Source: Epithemia pelagica
Lineage: Eukaryota > Bacillariophyta > Bacillariophyceae > Surirellales > Surirellaceae
Reading direction: 5' to 3'
Length of the DNA stretch: 64,000 nt
NCBI GenBank assembly: GCA_946965045.2
Contig: OX337230.1
Span: forward strand, 1,550,001 to 1,614,000
Each line of letters starts with the position of its first letter. Position 1 is the first letter of the stretch. Positions 20,508 to 32,466 of this stretch are shown piece after piece. The translations under genes and the position numbers were made by a program. A model generated the notes under the pieces. It was not told the origin of the DNA and did not search any database. It worked only from the letters and a program-made list of their open reading frames with translations.

Positions 20508-22947
20508 ATGATTTCCTCTGCCGTTCCTCCAGCACAGATATACGAGGGACACCCACCCCAAGCCTCATCTTCTACTGAACGGGTAGGAGGAGGGGCCATG
20601 GGTGTCTCTGGTAATGGTGTGGTTATATCACAGACGAACCCTCCGCCATCCATGCCGAATAATCGATTGGCCTATCCTCCTTCACAAACGCAACTCTCAA
20701 TGCCTCCATCTGGTCCAACGGATCCTTCTCCCACTCCCTATCACGGATTTGTGAGCGGTCAGCATCCACAGCAACAACAGCTTCCACCATCATCGCAACA
20801 ACCGTCTCCACAAATACGAGGCTTCTACAATGGTCCACCTGCCGAAGTTGTATCGTTCCCACAGCAGCAGAAACAACAACAGCCTCAAGCTGTTCGAGAA
20901 CTAACATCCAACACGCCATGGACCTTGGGATCAACCGATTCTTCATATGCGATTAACTTGGCCTTGTTTCAAGTACAGCAACAACTTTCTGCTTTGAATG
21001 ATAGGAGTGCTGGACCAGAGACGTCCACTGAAAATCATGAAGCCGAAAATCATCTCAACGACAGGGAACGAGGCTCAAGCGCTGCAGACAATGTTGAGGC
21101 TGCATTGATGTATGAACAGAACGCCGATTGGAAGCTCGCGGCTCTACAAAAGAACCAGTCACTCTATCAAGATCGTCTTTTTTCACAACCCTCAGCAGCT
21201 GTAGAAGCTACTTTGGCAGCAGCATGTGAAGTGATGTCATTTGATATTGCCGAAATGTGGCTACGTACTGGTTTGAAAACCCATCAGCTTACGAATTCAC
21301 ATCTCCGTCCGACTGCACTGGATGAATCAACTCGTAACGATTTGGTCGATGTCTATTACGGTGAGAAATCAGCAGAACGGACCCATAGACTGTCGCCAGC
21401 TTTATGCAAACGTGCCAAGGAAGCAAACGATGTTATATGGGTCTCGGCTCAATCAGAGCGCGATGCCGAGGCTTTACGAGCTTCTATCTCCAACGTCAGA
21501 ACGGCAGTTGCAGTTCCCATTTGTCATGAAGCATCAAATACAAACGTAACGATCATATTTTTTAGTGTTCGGAGGTAAGCAACAACAGCAGGTTCTCAAC
21601 GTGATATTTTGGAAGACACTCACAACCATTACAACTCTATAGAGTTGTTGTACGACCATCCTCAGTTGAATTTCTTGTGCATATGGCCTTGGCTGCTGGA
21701 GTAGCTTCGGCCAATACTGCCGAGGAAATGGGGAATAGTGGAGGTGGTGGTCGCAAAGCGGCAAACGACCCGCTGACCCCGTCGACCAAAGGTCGATCAG
21801 GACGCGGTGCTGTCGAAACTTATTCGAATGATGCGCGGTATGAAAATCGCCGCGAGAACAGTTCCGTCACCGGCGCACCTCTGGATTTGCAGTGGAGACA
21901 GCTTCAAAATGTGGAATACTTGACGGATGGCGGAAGCTCATGGGTGCACACCGCCGTTCTTCAGGGAAGACCTGTTGTTGTAAAAACACTCAAACCAGAA
22001 TGTCAGGATGTATCTGTAGCGCTGAGTGAGATTGAGGCAGAGCTGAACGTTCATGCACGACTAGACCATGAAAACATTGTCCGGTTGGTCGGTGCAGGGA
22101 CTACGAGCAAAAACGTAAGGTTTCTGGTGTTGGAAAGATTAGATGGCGGAACTCTGTCACAAATGCTCGGGTATGATACAAGAATCCGCGACAGAAGGAG
22201 AAGGTTCTGGAAAAGGAAACACTTTTCCTTCGTTGATATGCTTCGAATAGCGAGGTCAATAGCCAGAGCCATGGTCTACTGTCACGAAGAAGCTGTTCCT
22301 GGAAGCATCGTGATCCACCGTGACTTGAAACCAGATAACATAGGTATGTTTGTGCTGAAGTGTGGGGACGCACTCGTTCAAACGGGTGTTCTCAAACGCA
22401 TTTCTTGCTTTTCTTTAATGCAGGATTCACGTTGGACGGTACTGTTAAGGTGCTCGACTTTGGATTGGCAAAAATAATCGAGGATGCTTCCATTGCCACA
22501 AAGGACATTTACGCAATGAGTGGGGAAACAGGTTCACTTCGATACATGGCGCCCGAAGTGGCAGAGGGGACACCATACAATGCTGCTGTGGATGTTTATT
22601 CCTTTGGTATCATGTTATGGGAACTAAATTCTGGAAAGAAACCTTTTGAAGGCTTGAGTCGAGAATCATTCTACGAACAAGTTGTCCATGGTGGTGAACG
22701 ACCACCCATAAAAAGCAAATGGCCCGAGCCTGTGTCAAGTTTAATAACCCAATGCTGGGATGCTGATATGTGGAACCGACCAACATTTCGTGAGATTGTT
22801 GAACGAATTGATGCAATGTTGGAAAAGGAAATTGGAAGCAGTAGCCAGGTGCGACGTGTATCGGGTTCAACTGGATCTAGTGGGGGCAAGAAACCATTAG
22901 TCCAACGAATTTCAGGAATGATTGACCGTCATTCAACCTGGTTCTAA
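20508..22947 (+). CDS. TKL-type protein kinase with N-terminal GAF-like region
   Basis: Phosphotransfer enzyme of the tyrosine-kinase-like group (Raf/MLK-like), probably a soluble signalling kinase. Three exons: 20508-21574, 21643-22343 and 22424-22947; both introns (68 and 80 nt) are GT-AG and restore frame. The first ATG is 20508 (MISSAVPP); the frame continues upstream only from a GTG. The N-terminus is Pro/Gln/Ser-rich. A GAF-like segment runs from AALMYEQNADWKLAALQ to beyond AVAVPICHEASNTNVTIIFF and is split by intron 1. Kinase domain: VVVKTLKPE (ATP-binding Lys), VIHRDLKPDN catalytic loop (split by intron 2), KVLDFGLAK and GSLRYMAPEV. A short Ser-rich tail ends the protein. No membrane segment is seen. 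GAF assignment is weaker than the kinase call; the ligand is unknown. Confidence 0.9.
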
Positions 22948-23455
22948 AGAAACGACTATGTTGGGAAAACGTGTTGTATTGGAATCGTTCTGTTGAATTC
23001 ATTGCCACCCAGTTTATGCATGCAGAAAAAGAGATTAGATCTACAGCTTAAACAAAAACGAGGTACGACAACACCATAGAGTTGATTATCCCATCTCGGA
23101 CAAATTACTGCTTCATCACTCATCACATCCACATGGCCCTTTAGTGCACGTAGGAGTACTATCTAATCTATGGCCTTCATCATCCAGGGCAAGTTTCCGT
23201 GTTAGGGTTGAGGTTAATGATTGTGCGTAGTACCCCCAGCGGAAGCGGCAGCCCCTAGATCTTTAGGTAAAGAGCGGGGGTGACAATACTCGCATACACG
23301 TCATCGTGTAGAGGATGAAGGATTTACAATAGGCAAGAGTGTAAAAGGTCGTTGGAGGTTGAGTCCGAGATGTGTCACATAGAAATTTTGTGACCATTCG
23401 TGCATGACATAGATTTTGCAACCCAATTGCGATTTGGGATCGGCGGGGGACGACC
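22948..23455. other. intergenic between kinase and HIRA genes
   Basis: About 510 bp without a supported gene. It should hold the kinase 3' UTR and the HIRA promoter/5' UTR. The minus-strand open frames here have no recognisable motifs. Confidence 0.55.
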
Positions 23456-26400
23456 ATGGTGATTGCCGAACTTCCACTATGGGTGACACATCGCGAAACA
23501 TCGTCATCCAAACAACACCAGGCGCAGGTGGGAAAGGTGCAGTCTTCATCTCAGGACACAGAACAGGCTGGATCCAACGCTGATAGTCAATTAGGCAGGG
23601 GAGTCGATATTGGAAAGGACGAGGAAACGAAGGAGGCTGCCTTGGCTTCCTTGGCCCTGTTGCAAGATCATCGGAATCAGTGCGCTATTTATTCGATTGA
23701 TGTACATCCGTTTCTTCCAAAGTTCGCCACTGCTGGAGGGGATGGTACGGTTCGGATTTGGTCGACGGAGACACTCTTTTCTTCGTATCATCGTGGAGGA
23801 CGCTACGATGAAAAAGCGGGCTATATTAGCACAAGCGACGACGATGACTACGACGAGAACGGCAATAGCAACAACGAAGAAGACAACAGCTCCAGTGAAG
23901 ATGGGTCCCGACAAAGAAGAAATCGAAGCTCAAATAATGCCAACGTGGACCAAGGTATCGTTTCTAATTCAGAAAATGAGGACAAGGAAATGAACGACGA
24001 GGGCGACAAAAGGGACGGCAAGGAACAACATGCCAGTGATATGGACGTGGACGAGGACAAATCGGAAACGTCGCAAGAGAAGTCAAAGCATAGACAATCT
24101 GCCGCAATCAACGATCTGAATCAATTGGTCCGTCGCAAGTCATCTAGCAATTCCACTATTCCTCGAATACAACCTCCACCATTGTCCACCAAAGCCAATT
24201 CACGACCTCCCGTAGCAGGCAACAATGAAAAGAAAATATTCTCTTCGGAGAGAGAAGCTCATCGATTACTTTGTACCTTGTCCGCTCATACGGGTTCGTC
24301 TGTTTTGTGCGTTCGATGGTCCGCTCTGGGGAACTTTTTGGCATCGGCCGGAGACGATGGATGTGTTTGCATTTATGCTCCTGCTTCCAAAGCAACCATT
24401 GGGAATTTGGTCGATGTGAAGAATGTGGAGCACTGGTCTCGAATTTTGCTGTGTCGTGGCCACAACTTAGATGTTGTGGGTCTGGCCTGGGCACCGGACG
24501 ATACTCATTTGGTCAGCTGCTCGTTGGATCGGGAAACTCCCATCTTGGTGTGGAAAACAACTGATTTGGCCCGGGGAAATATTCCGGAAGCTCACCACCG
24601 CATGCGCCATCCCTACAAAACTTTGGGCAGGGACGTGCATACCTCAACAGTCAAGGGTGTCACATTTGATCCGGCCGGTTCGTATTTGGCCAGTTCGGGC
24701 GATGACCCTTCTGTGTGTATTTGGAGAGCACATGACGATTGGGGATTGGAAAAACGCATTGATGCCTCCCAGGGAATATTTCGTCAGTGGAAAGAATATG
24801 ATTCCATATCCATGTCGGCGCAGTCTCTTTTTCGGCGCATTAGTTGGGCCACGGACGGATCGTACATTTGTTCTACCAACTCGGTCGTAAAGAACAAGAA
24901 CGTTGCATCCACCATTGCGCGAGATGGATGGGCAGTGGCCACGGACAAAAATCGAACGGCTGGGGCAGCAACGCTTGTCGGACACAAACAACCCATTGTC
25001 GCAAGTCGACATGCCTCGCAATGGCTTGATTCTTCCAAAACCAACGACAAAGCTGATGACAAGGATGAAGATGAAGAGCCTGAATACGCGACTTTACTGG
25101 CCCTTGGTGATAAAAGTGGATTTGTGACAGTCTGGAGTACACGGAAATCGAAACCTGTTTTTAAGTTGCAGTGCAGTGAAACACGATGTACCGTGACAGA
25201 CCTTGCTTGGGGCAAAATCGGCAAAGCAGGTCATATGATGTTGTTCGTGTCCTTGTTGGATGGGCAGGTCGTGGTGGTACGGTTCCATGTTCCTGACGAA
25301 TTGGGACCATTGCTGTCGGATCATGGCCAAGCCAAAGTGTTCCAATTACGATATGGCATTGACTTGCAGATTGAAAAGGGCAAAGATGGTACTGGTGGAG
25401 GAGCATGGCAGCGCACTGGTATGGTCGTGGGGGAACATTCAGGTCCTCAGTTAATTGAAAATACTATTCAAATGAGCTTGGAACGCCAGGTCATGGAAAA
25501 CGATGGCCGGCAAAAGCATGAAGAAAGCGACGACAATGATGAGCCGATGCCAGACGACAATGATGACGACGATCTTAATGGTAGTAGTACGCAAGATCTC
25601 AGATCACGACAGGTTGAAAGTCAAACCAGGGGTGGTAAGAAGCGTGTTCAGCCTGTTCTGGTTTCTGCTGACAGTGGGGAAACTGTCAAACAAGCACGGA
25701 TGGCTGGAACACCTGTCCGCAAATCCAACATGGCGTCACCTGACGTAGTCCAGGATGCCTTGGCGGCGGCTGATCGTGCCGAGGCCATCACAGGAACAAA
25801 AACTGCTGTCAATCGCCCGTCTCCAGCCCGAACACAACAACCACAACAACCACAACAACAGCATCGACAAGCATCACCGCCACTTCATCATCCCTCGCCC
25901 GGAAACAACTTTCAGTCTCCCATGTCGTCGGCGTTTGTCATTCCTCCCAGCTCCGAACGAATTCATTCTATTGATCTTCCCGGTTTGTCCATGTTGGAAG
26001 CCACATCAGGTCTATCCGCTGCTTGTCACAATTCAAGAAGAACTCCCATTGGTACCAGGACTGGTGGAGCCTCGATCCCCTGCATTGACCTTTCTATTAC
26101 TCGAGACGGCCGTGTTGTTTGGAGAGATGAGATCCCAGGAACAGTGTGTACTGCAACTTGTGCTTCTTCACATTTGTGGGCCGTAGGAACCATGGACGGA
26201 AGCGTACAGATGTACGGAACTTCACCGTCCCTGGGATGGGAATGTGGGCAGGCCTTTCGAATTATGGCACCATTAGTGCTTGGATCTACTGTGGTTGAAA
26301 TCCAAATGCAACAAGACCAGTCTACAACCGAAGGCACGACAACGAACCCGATGCTTATCATACTCAGTGATGGTTCCTTCTTTGTTTTCAACATGGCACC

Positions 26401-27328
26401 GAAAGCAAGTCTTCAATACAAGGGCTCCATTCTTCCTGCAATGAACCATGTTGCTTTGAGTTTACCGGTCGAATCCGATGAACGTCCGACTCCAACATTG
26501 TCCAAAACCCGGATGACAAAAGACGGCCACTTGATTATCTTGCTCTCGTTGCAGCGGTCGTCGAAACCTCGTGGTTCTCCGACTTCCACCATCGGAGGTC
26601 GTGGCGTATCGAATGAGTCTCCTCGGCGCGGCCTCAATAACCGTGTCAGGAACAACATTAATAATCAAAACATGGATCACGGGGTGGGAGGTTCCGTTCA
26701 GGCGTTTCAGTACAACAGAGCCATGCAGCTTTGGACACGTGCGTCTGATAGCCGATTTGTATGTTCCGACTATTACCAAATATTGCCTTCGTCGTTGTCG
26801 ACAAAAGGGAAGAAACTGGGCCCTCTGTCAGAACTGGACAACAGCGTTCGTGTGGGAACTCTAGGTTCCTCACTCAAGCCATCTGGACGACCGTCGTCAG
26901 AGTCGGCTCTTGTTCTTTGTTCCGATCCGAGTAGACGAGAGGAAGATGATGGGCGCGGTGCCAAGGCACAGGAGAACTTTATACCAACACGTTCCCACTG
27001 TGAAGATCGCATCGCTTGTGCACTGCAACTTGGGTCAGCACGTGAAGTGAGGCACTGGCTTTTGAAATATATCAAAGCTCTTATTGTCGGGGGACACGAA
27101 TCATCTTTGCGTGTTGTTATTCACACGATCATGAGTACTGGAAACAAAGACTCCTCCATTGCGCGTGGAACAATGCCGTTCTTCCTTTCGTTGGCTTTTG
27201 ACCTTCTGGAGGAGGATCCCATCTCTTTCGTTCGATCCGAGGTACTTCGTCAAATGGGAAAGAACAGGAGCTTGCAAAGATTAACGTCCGAAATTCAATT
27301 AGAGGTCAACAGTCTCATGAATGATTAA
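23456..27328 (+). CDS. HIRA: HIRA-like histone chaperone (WD40 plus HIRA C-terminal domain)
   Basis: Chaperone that deposits histone H3.3-type variants independently of replication; acts in the nucleus as a complex. Single exon, 1290 codons; start at the first ATG (GACGACCATGG). The N-terminus has the family layout: PLWVTH, then YSIDVHPFLPKFATAGGDG and VRIW (first WD repeat), followed after a long acidic Ser/Asp/Glu insertion by repeats at LLCTLSAHTGSSVLCVRWS, GHNLDVVGLAWAPDD and VKGVTFDPAGSYLASSGDD. A B-domain-like KKRVQPVLVSADSG lies near residue 726. The C-terminal HIRA domain includes LPGLSMLEATSG and GTVCTATCASSHLWAVGT. Insertions rich in Gln/Pro and acidic residues make it longer than the roughly 1000-residue animal protein. 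Confidence 0.9.
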   Translation: MVIAELPLWVTHRETSSSKQHQAQVGKVQSSSQDTEQAGSNADSQLGRGVDIGKDEETKEAALASLALLQDHRNQCAIYSIDVHPFLPKFATAGGDGTVRIWSTETLFSSYHRGGRYDEKAGYISTSDDDDYDENGNSNNEEDNSSSEDGSRQRRNRSSNNANVDQGIVSNSENEDKEMNDEGDKRDGKEQHASDMDVDEDKSETSQEKSKHRQSAAINDLNQLVRRKSSSNSTIPRIQPPPLSTKANSRPPVAGNNEKKIFSSEREAHRLLCTLSAHTGSSVLCVRWSALGNFLASAGDDGCVCIYAPASKATIGNLVDVKNVEHWSRILLCRGHNLDVVGLAWAPDDTHLVSCSLDRETPILVWKTTDLARGNIPEAHHRMRHPYKTLGRDVHTSTVKGVTFDPAGSYLASSGDDPSVCIWRAHDDWGLEKRIDASQGIFRQWKEYDSISMSAQSLFRRISWATDGSYICSTNSVVKNKNVASTIARDGWAVATDKNRTAGAATLVGHKQPIVASRHASQWLDSSKTNDKADDKDEDEEPEYATLLALGDKSGFVTVWSTRKSKPVFKLQCSETRCTVTDLAWGKIGKAGHMMLFVSLLDGQVVVVRFHVPDELGPLLSDHGQAKVFQLRYGIDLQIEKGKDGTGGGAWQRTGMVVGEHSGPQLIENTIQMSLERQVMENDGRQKHEESDDNDEPMPDDNDDDDLNGSSTQDLRSRQVESQTRGGKKRVQPVLVSADSGETVKQARMAGTPVRKSNMASPDVVQDALAAADRAEAITGTKTAVNRPSPARTQQPQQPQQQHRQASPPLHHPSPGNNFQSPMSSAFVIPPSSERIHSIDLPGLSMLEATSGLSAACHNSRRTPIGTRTGGASIPCIDLSITRDGRVVWRDEIPGTVCTATCASSHLWAVGTMDGSVQMYGTSPSLGWECGQAFRIMAPLVLGSTVVEIQMQQDQSTTEGTTTNPMLIILSDGSFFVFNMAPKASLQYKGSILPAMNHVALSLPVESDERPTPTLSKTRMTKDGHLIILLSLQRSSKPRGSPTSTIGGRGVSNESPRRGLNNRVRNNINNQNMDHGVGGSVQAFQYNRAMQLWTRASDSRFVCSDYYQILPSSLSTKGKKLGPLSELDNSVRVGTLGSSLKPSGRPSSESALVLCSDPSRREEDDGRGAKAQENFIPTRSHCEDRIACALQLGSAREVRHWLLKYIKALIVGGHESSLRVVIHTIMSTGNKDSSIARGTMPFFLSLAFDLLEEDPISFVRSEVLRQMGKNRSLQRLTSEIQLEVNSLMND

Positions 27329-27445
27329 CCCTACACCCACCTACTAAACTTTCAATGTCATACCCTTTATTATCATTATACTTATATAATTAACATATAC
27401 TACGCGACTTTGCTCCCACCCGACAAATCAAAGACACAAGGCAAA

Positions 27446-30400
27446 TCAAGACTGTCCACGTCGGCGTTTTGTAGGAAGGTTTGTTGATCCTCTACCTCCA
27501 GACCTCTTCGCAGGCAACTGACGAGCCTTCGGAGATTTACTATCCTTCGCCGATTTGCTCGGTTTGCCACTTCCGTCCTGATCCTGCTCGGTCAGCCATA
27601 TCGCAGCGGCTTTAATCAATGCATTCATTTGATCGCCACCTGCATCTTCCTTCTCACTGTCGCCTTCTTCCTCCTCGTCGTCGTCCTCCGCTCGTGTCCC
27701 ATCATCGTCTTCTTCCTCCCCCGCATCCCTATCGTCTTCCTCACCACCATCATCGTCTTCTTCCTCACCATCATTGTATACGCCTTCCTCGTCCTCTTGT
27801 TCATCTGATTCAAAGTCTTCATCCGCTTGATTCCCTTCCTCGTCTTCCAGTGCAGTCCACGTACGTTCTGTGTGCAGCCTATCCCACACTTTACGGAAGA
27901 ATGCTTTCTTCCAGCTTCCACTCAGTTCAGCCTTCTGTAAGATACTTCGGTGACTAAGATAGGCCAGGGATGCCTGGATATGTTCAGGACAACGAGAACA
28001 CGCGGATATGTGTGCCTGGAGACTGTTTGCCGTGTTGTCGGTGAGATTTTTGGCAGAAACAGGAAAGTAGCGCCCCAAAGAATTTTTGTTGGCACAGTGC
28101 ATGCACGCCAAACCTGGGAATCCCATGGCACGATCGCGTCCGCGCGATCCAGGGCCAGCTCGACGATCGCTTTTTCGGAATCTACACGGACGAACTTGAC
28201 AGAGCATGAGCAGTACATGGTCTGTGCAAAGTCCTCGGTCTGTTGGTCGAACCATGAGATTTTTGCCCCATGTTCCATCTGGAGTGTTTGACTCTGTGTC
28301 AAGCTCATCAGCGGGGCTTGGCAAAAGCGGGTCACGACGAAATGTCACTCCCCATGATCCAGGGCTCCCAATTCCATCGGGTGGAATATTGGCGAGACCA
28401 ATATCCCTAGCCGAGTCCACCCAATACTGTTGAGCATCGTCATTAGTTATTTTTGCGTCAACTTCGCTAAGAGATCGCACTTTCTGGCGGATCTCCTCCG
28501 GCATTGATGTGCAATTTGGCAAGTACAACCGGATCATATCGGCTACCTTTGTATGAATAGATGACAGCATATCCGGGAAAGCAATACATCCCTCAGACCT
28601 CTCAGAGGCATCCACATTCTTACAAAAAACACATCGTATACCAACTTGACCTACCGCGGGTTGTTTACGGCCATTGTACCCGTCGAGAACATCATTCTTC
28701 TTCAAACTGAACACCTCCACCAAGTCACTACGTGCAAAGCATTCCATCTCTGTCAACCAGTGCGCATCATCCGGTTTGGTAAGTCTGACACATCCTTCGT
28801 ACCAGGGACTGTGGGCCTTCCTCTTGGCCATGCTGGAGGTTCCCTTGGGTTTCGATTTAGGTTTGGTGTCTTCCTCGTCGTCCTCCTCTTCTTCGTTTCC
28901 ACTCTCACCATCATCTTCTGTATCGGTGTCCGATTCGCTCTGGCTCTCATCGGAGTCATCACGCTTGCGCTTGGCTCTCTTCTTTCCTTTCTTTTTCGGG
29001 ACAGGACCAGGCTTTTTGTACAACTTCTTCTTTTTGGTCTCTTTCCTCTCGCCTTTCCCCTCTTCGAAAGGTATACCTTGGATACGGCACCATAATCGGT
29101 GAAAGAACACTTTTCGACCACCGTGCTTTGGTTTGTCTGCCCTCTTACCATCGGGACCCATTCGATTTCGTTTCATAATTTCCAAGTTTTCCCTGATTTC
29201 GATCGGGCAACGACGGCAATTTCGGACGTGGTTCATTATTGTCTGCGACGTCGTAGTCTGGGACAGAGAGGCCTCTGAAGCAGGGAAGTAACGACCACAG
29301 CCTGCTTGACCAACACAGAACCTACAAGCCAAACCAGGAAACCCGACTTGACGTGTCTTGTAGCAACCCACACGATCGGCCTCCATAAGGTTACAGGGAG
29401 CCATTTGTTCCAGAGTTAAATACAAGTAATCTGAGATGAGTGGTTTATCTTCTGGGAACACCAGCGGTCGAGAGTCCACTGGAGGTTGCTGTGGCCGCTC
29501 GAGTGGAACAGAATAGGCCGCATCTTTGGCCTCCTGCTCTTTCTGTGCTTTCTTGTCCTCGCGTTTCTGCTCCGCGGCTGCTTTCTGGGCGAGCTTCTTC
29601 TTTCGATTCTCTTTGTAGTTTACCGATGGTCCAGTCAAGGGTGGTAGAGGCCCAGTTGGATCACGGCCAAAATGAATGCCATGGGGAGTATCCTGTAATC
29701 CAAGACGTTTACCGGAATCGACCCAGTACTGCTTTCGGCCACCTCGACTGCTGCATGACAAACGTAGCTGCTCAATACGACTCCGAACCTGAGCTGGCAT
29801 GGACAGGCAACAATCTAAATGAAGCCGAAGCATTTGCTGCACGGAGTTGTATATACCACTGATTTGGCTTGGATAGGAGGTGGCTTGTTGGCCTCTTTCG
29901 GCAGGATTATCGTCTGTACACAACGGCGAAGTGGTCTGTTAGGAAACATATTTCGAAAGCAGGTTCTCCAAGCACCCTACTCCACTTACGTTTGCAATGC
30001 ATGCACCGAATACCGACTTGCCCAAGCACAATCGGCTTGTTTCTTCCGTGCATGGGAGCGGCTATATCGTCTGTAAAAAGAAATACAATAAAAGGTGAGA
30101 ATATACAAGGAAATGTCTCGCGTCATCCAACACAGTTAGTGATTTACCTTCCGTGGCCCCAAATGCTTCTGCAAAGTTCGACCGTAGATACACCTGGAGT
30201 TCCGATAGCCAGTATTTATCGTCTGCCAAACCCAGAGGTAGACATCCTGTGTACCAACAGTGTTCGCCATTTTCATCTATAATTGTATTGTCGACCTGTC
30301 GATACTGCGGTGTATTTTTCCTACTCATTGGAGTAAGTGCTGTCACCGCGGGCTTCGGTGAAGGTGGCGATGAAGGGGATTCTGGTTCCTCAGACGCGGG

Positions 30401-31186
30401 AGGGGAAGTCGGATTCGAAGTTTCTGTTTTTGGTTTCAACGGCGATTCGCCAGGCTTGGGACCTGAACTCGGATGGCTCGCAGGACTCTTGGGTATCGAA
30501 GATTGGGAGTTTGCGGAAGAGGGAATGGGCTGTGGATGACTTGTCGACGGAGGAGGAAGCGGAGGATGATGAGGCTGATCTCGTGAATAAGTCGGAGGCG
30601 GAGGAGGGCGCTGGGCAGCCCCGGCCTGTTGGTCATGACTGTAAGGTGCTGCTTGGGGAGGATAACCAGGCGGTGGTGCGTATCGCGGGTCGTGAGGAGG
30701 CATATGACCATACGGATAACCAGCAGGAGGTAAACCATGTGGCGGGTGCTGGTGATGACGCTGTTGTTCTGCGTACAGACGAGCAACAGCTGCGGCTTGT
30801 TGCCCTTGTTGTCCATCACCAGGAGGCAATCCGTAAGGAGGGGCGGATGCCGGGTGATCTACAGCACCAGCCATGGAACCATAAGGAGGCCGTGCAAATG
30901 AAGGGTGTGGCGCGTGGCCTCCATGTTGACCCGGTCGTGGATAGTAAGGGGCACCCCCATGTTCCGCACCAAGCATTCCAGGTTGGTGATGACCGAGAGC
31001 AGAGAGAGCTTGGTGGTGATTCGCAGCAGCCATTTGCTGGCGGCGAAACTCCTCCTGAAGGTGTCGTTCTTTTTCATGACCATTAACATTAGAATGATAT
31101 GGGATACTCTGGACGGTAATTCCGAAGGAAAGACTCTTACCTATTTCGGCGGCTTCATCGAATTGCTGCCCGCCGCCAAACGACAT
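27446..31186 (-). CDS. two-module Cys/His-rich protein of unknown function
   Basis: Function not recognised; the pattern resembles proteins I associate with diatoms. Exons on the minus strand: 31186-30148, 30070-29990 and 29913-27446; junctions TED-D and CKR/H keep frame. A further 3n-length intron is possible just after MSFGGGQQFDEAAEI (GTAAGAG... to AAAAAG), which would leave the frame unchanged. The N-terminus is Pro/His/Tyr/Gln-rich. The same module then occurs twice: a variable lead, VGQVGIRCMHC or VGQVGIRCVFC, a helical stretch ending in CxxMP, YWVDSxxxxGL, and later MxxxGFPGLACxxC with RYFP and a CxxCP. Conserved Cys pairs suggest metal binding. A basic/acidic linker separates the modules; the C-terminal tail is very acidic and then Lys/Arg-rich, suggesting nuclear location (inference). 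It converges with HIRA, 117 bp apart. Confidence 0.8.
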
Positions 31187-32466
31187 ATTCTCGTCAAATC
31201 GCTTTAGTCAATCCTTCGAAATAGGATTACTTTGATATAGAATCAACCTGAAAGGAGCGAAAAACAGTTCCAATAGCGTTCTTGAGAAAGACAATTCGCA
31301 GCTAACAAATGATAACGGAGGGTGAAAAGAGAGCGAGATAGGAACCAGATCGGGGTTGGGAGTTGAGAGCAGCAAAGCTTCCAGATCGCTGTCGTGAAAA
31401 AGTGACAATAGAACGGGCCTGAGTACACAACGTAGCGCTCCGAAGCACACTTTCTGAATCCACCTCACGTAGAAATCAGAGCCCAGTTTAAACGTACGAA
31501 AACAATCCCAACCCGATACACGCTAGGGTGTTGCAAACGAATTGCGGCGCTCACAATGTGACCGCTCGATACGCAAACTGAAGTAACAAAAACACGGAAA
31601 ATGGCGACATCGTACCGTAATCAAACTATGGACGTCGGTTTCCTTTATGGCAAGGATAAGGCCAGAAAAGATGAAATGAAGGGAAAGGGAAATCGACCGT
31701 TCACCTGAAACGTTTGTTCGTAGTCCATCGACCAGTTCCTGCCTCCGGACGAGACCAACAGCAACAGCAGCTGATCCTTTGTGTGTTGTTTATCCACGTA
31801 TCCCACTCCCAGAGACCGGTGGAACCTATGTCGCCAGCCGGGCTTTTTTTGATCATAATGTGAAGGCTTGGGAGTGCGTTCCCGTAGTACTCTATTTTCA
31901 GTTATATACGTCGTCTTTGGCACGCTGTGCGCGAAAACTCTCTATTATTTTTGGGGGAAATAGTAGAAGAAATTTATAGGTTTAAACCAGCCCTCGCTTC
32001 ACGGGAGGAAGTCACTCTGGTTAGGATTTGGAGTATTCGACAAAGTGTACTATTAGCGGAGGGGGAGGGGGGGTGTACGAGGTACGAGTATTGATGTTGC
32101 CCCCCCACCAACCTTTGAGGCTAGAGGGGGTATGGGGGTTGTATGGGCTAAACAGTGGGTGGTGGGGGTATTTTCCAGTTCCAGGTTGGAGTAGTGCAAG
32201 TAGGTAGAGTATTAATTTTTTATTCACACCACCACATGCACGCCGCTGGGCCTTCCCATGAACCTCTCCTTTTCCTAAAACCAACCGGGAAAGGGCAATC
32301 TCGTGATCAACAGTCTACATACACAGACATTATAAAGCTGCCTTACATATTACATACAATCACAAGAAAAAGGCATACCTAGAGTTACAAACCACTTCAA
32401 CAGGATGAAAGTGATGCCCAAAACCGAGCCGCACATTCCACCACGGCAACAAGGTATTATCAGGCA
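31187..32466. other. intergenic, 1.28 kb
   Basis: No gene supported. Contains G-rich/C-rich stretches around 32050-32180 (GGAGGGGGAGGGGGGG and its surroundings) and the presumed upstream region of the gene at 27446-31186. The short open frames show no motif. Confidence 0.5.

Noticed and set aside
27619-27957. His/Pro/Arg-rich plus-strand frame
   Set aside because: Antisense of the acidic tail of the two-module protein; low-complexity artefact.
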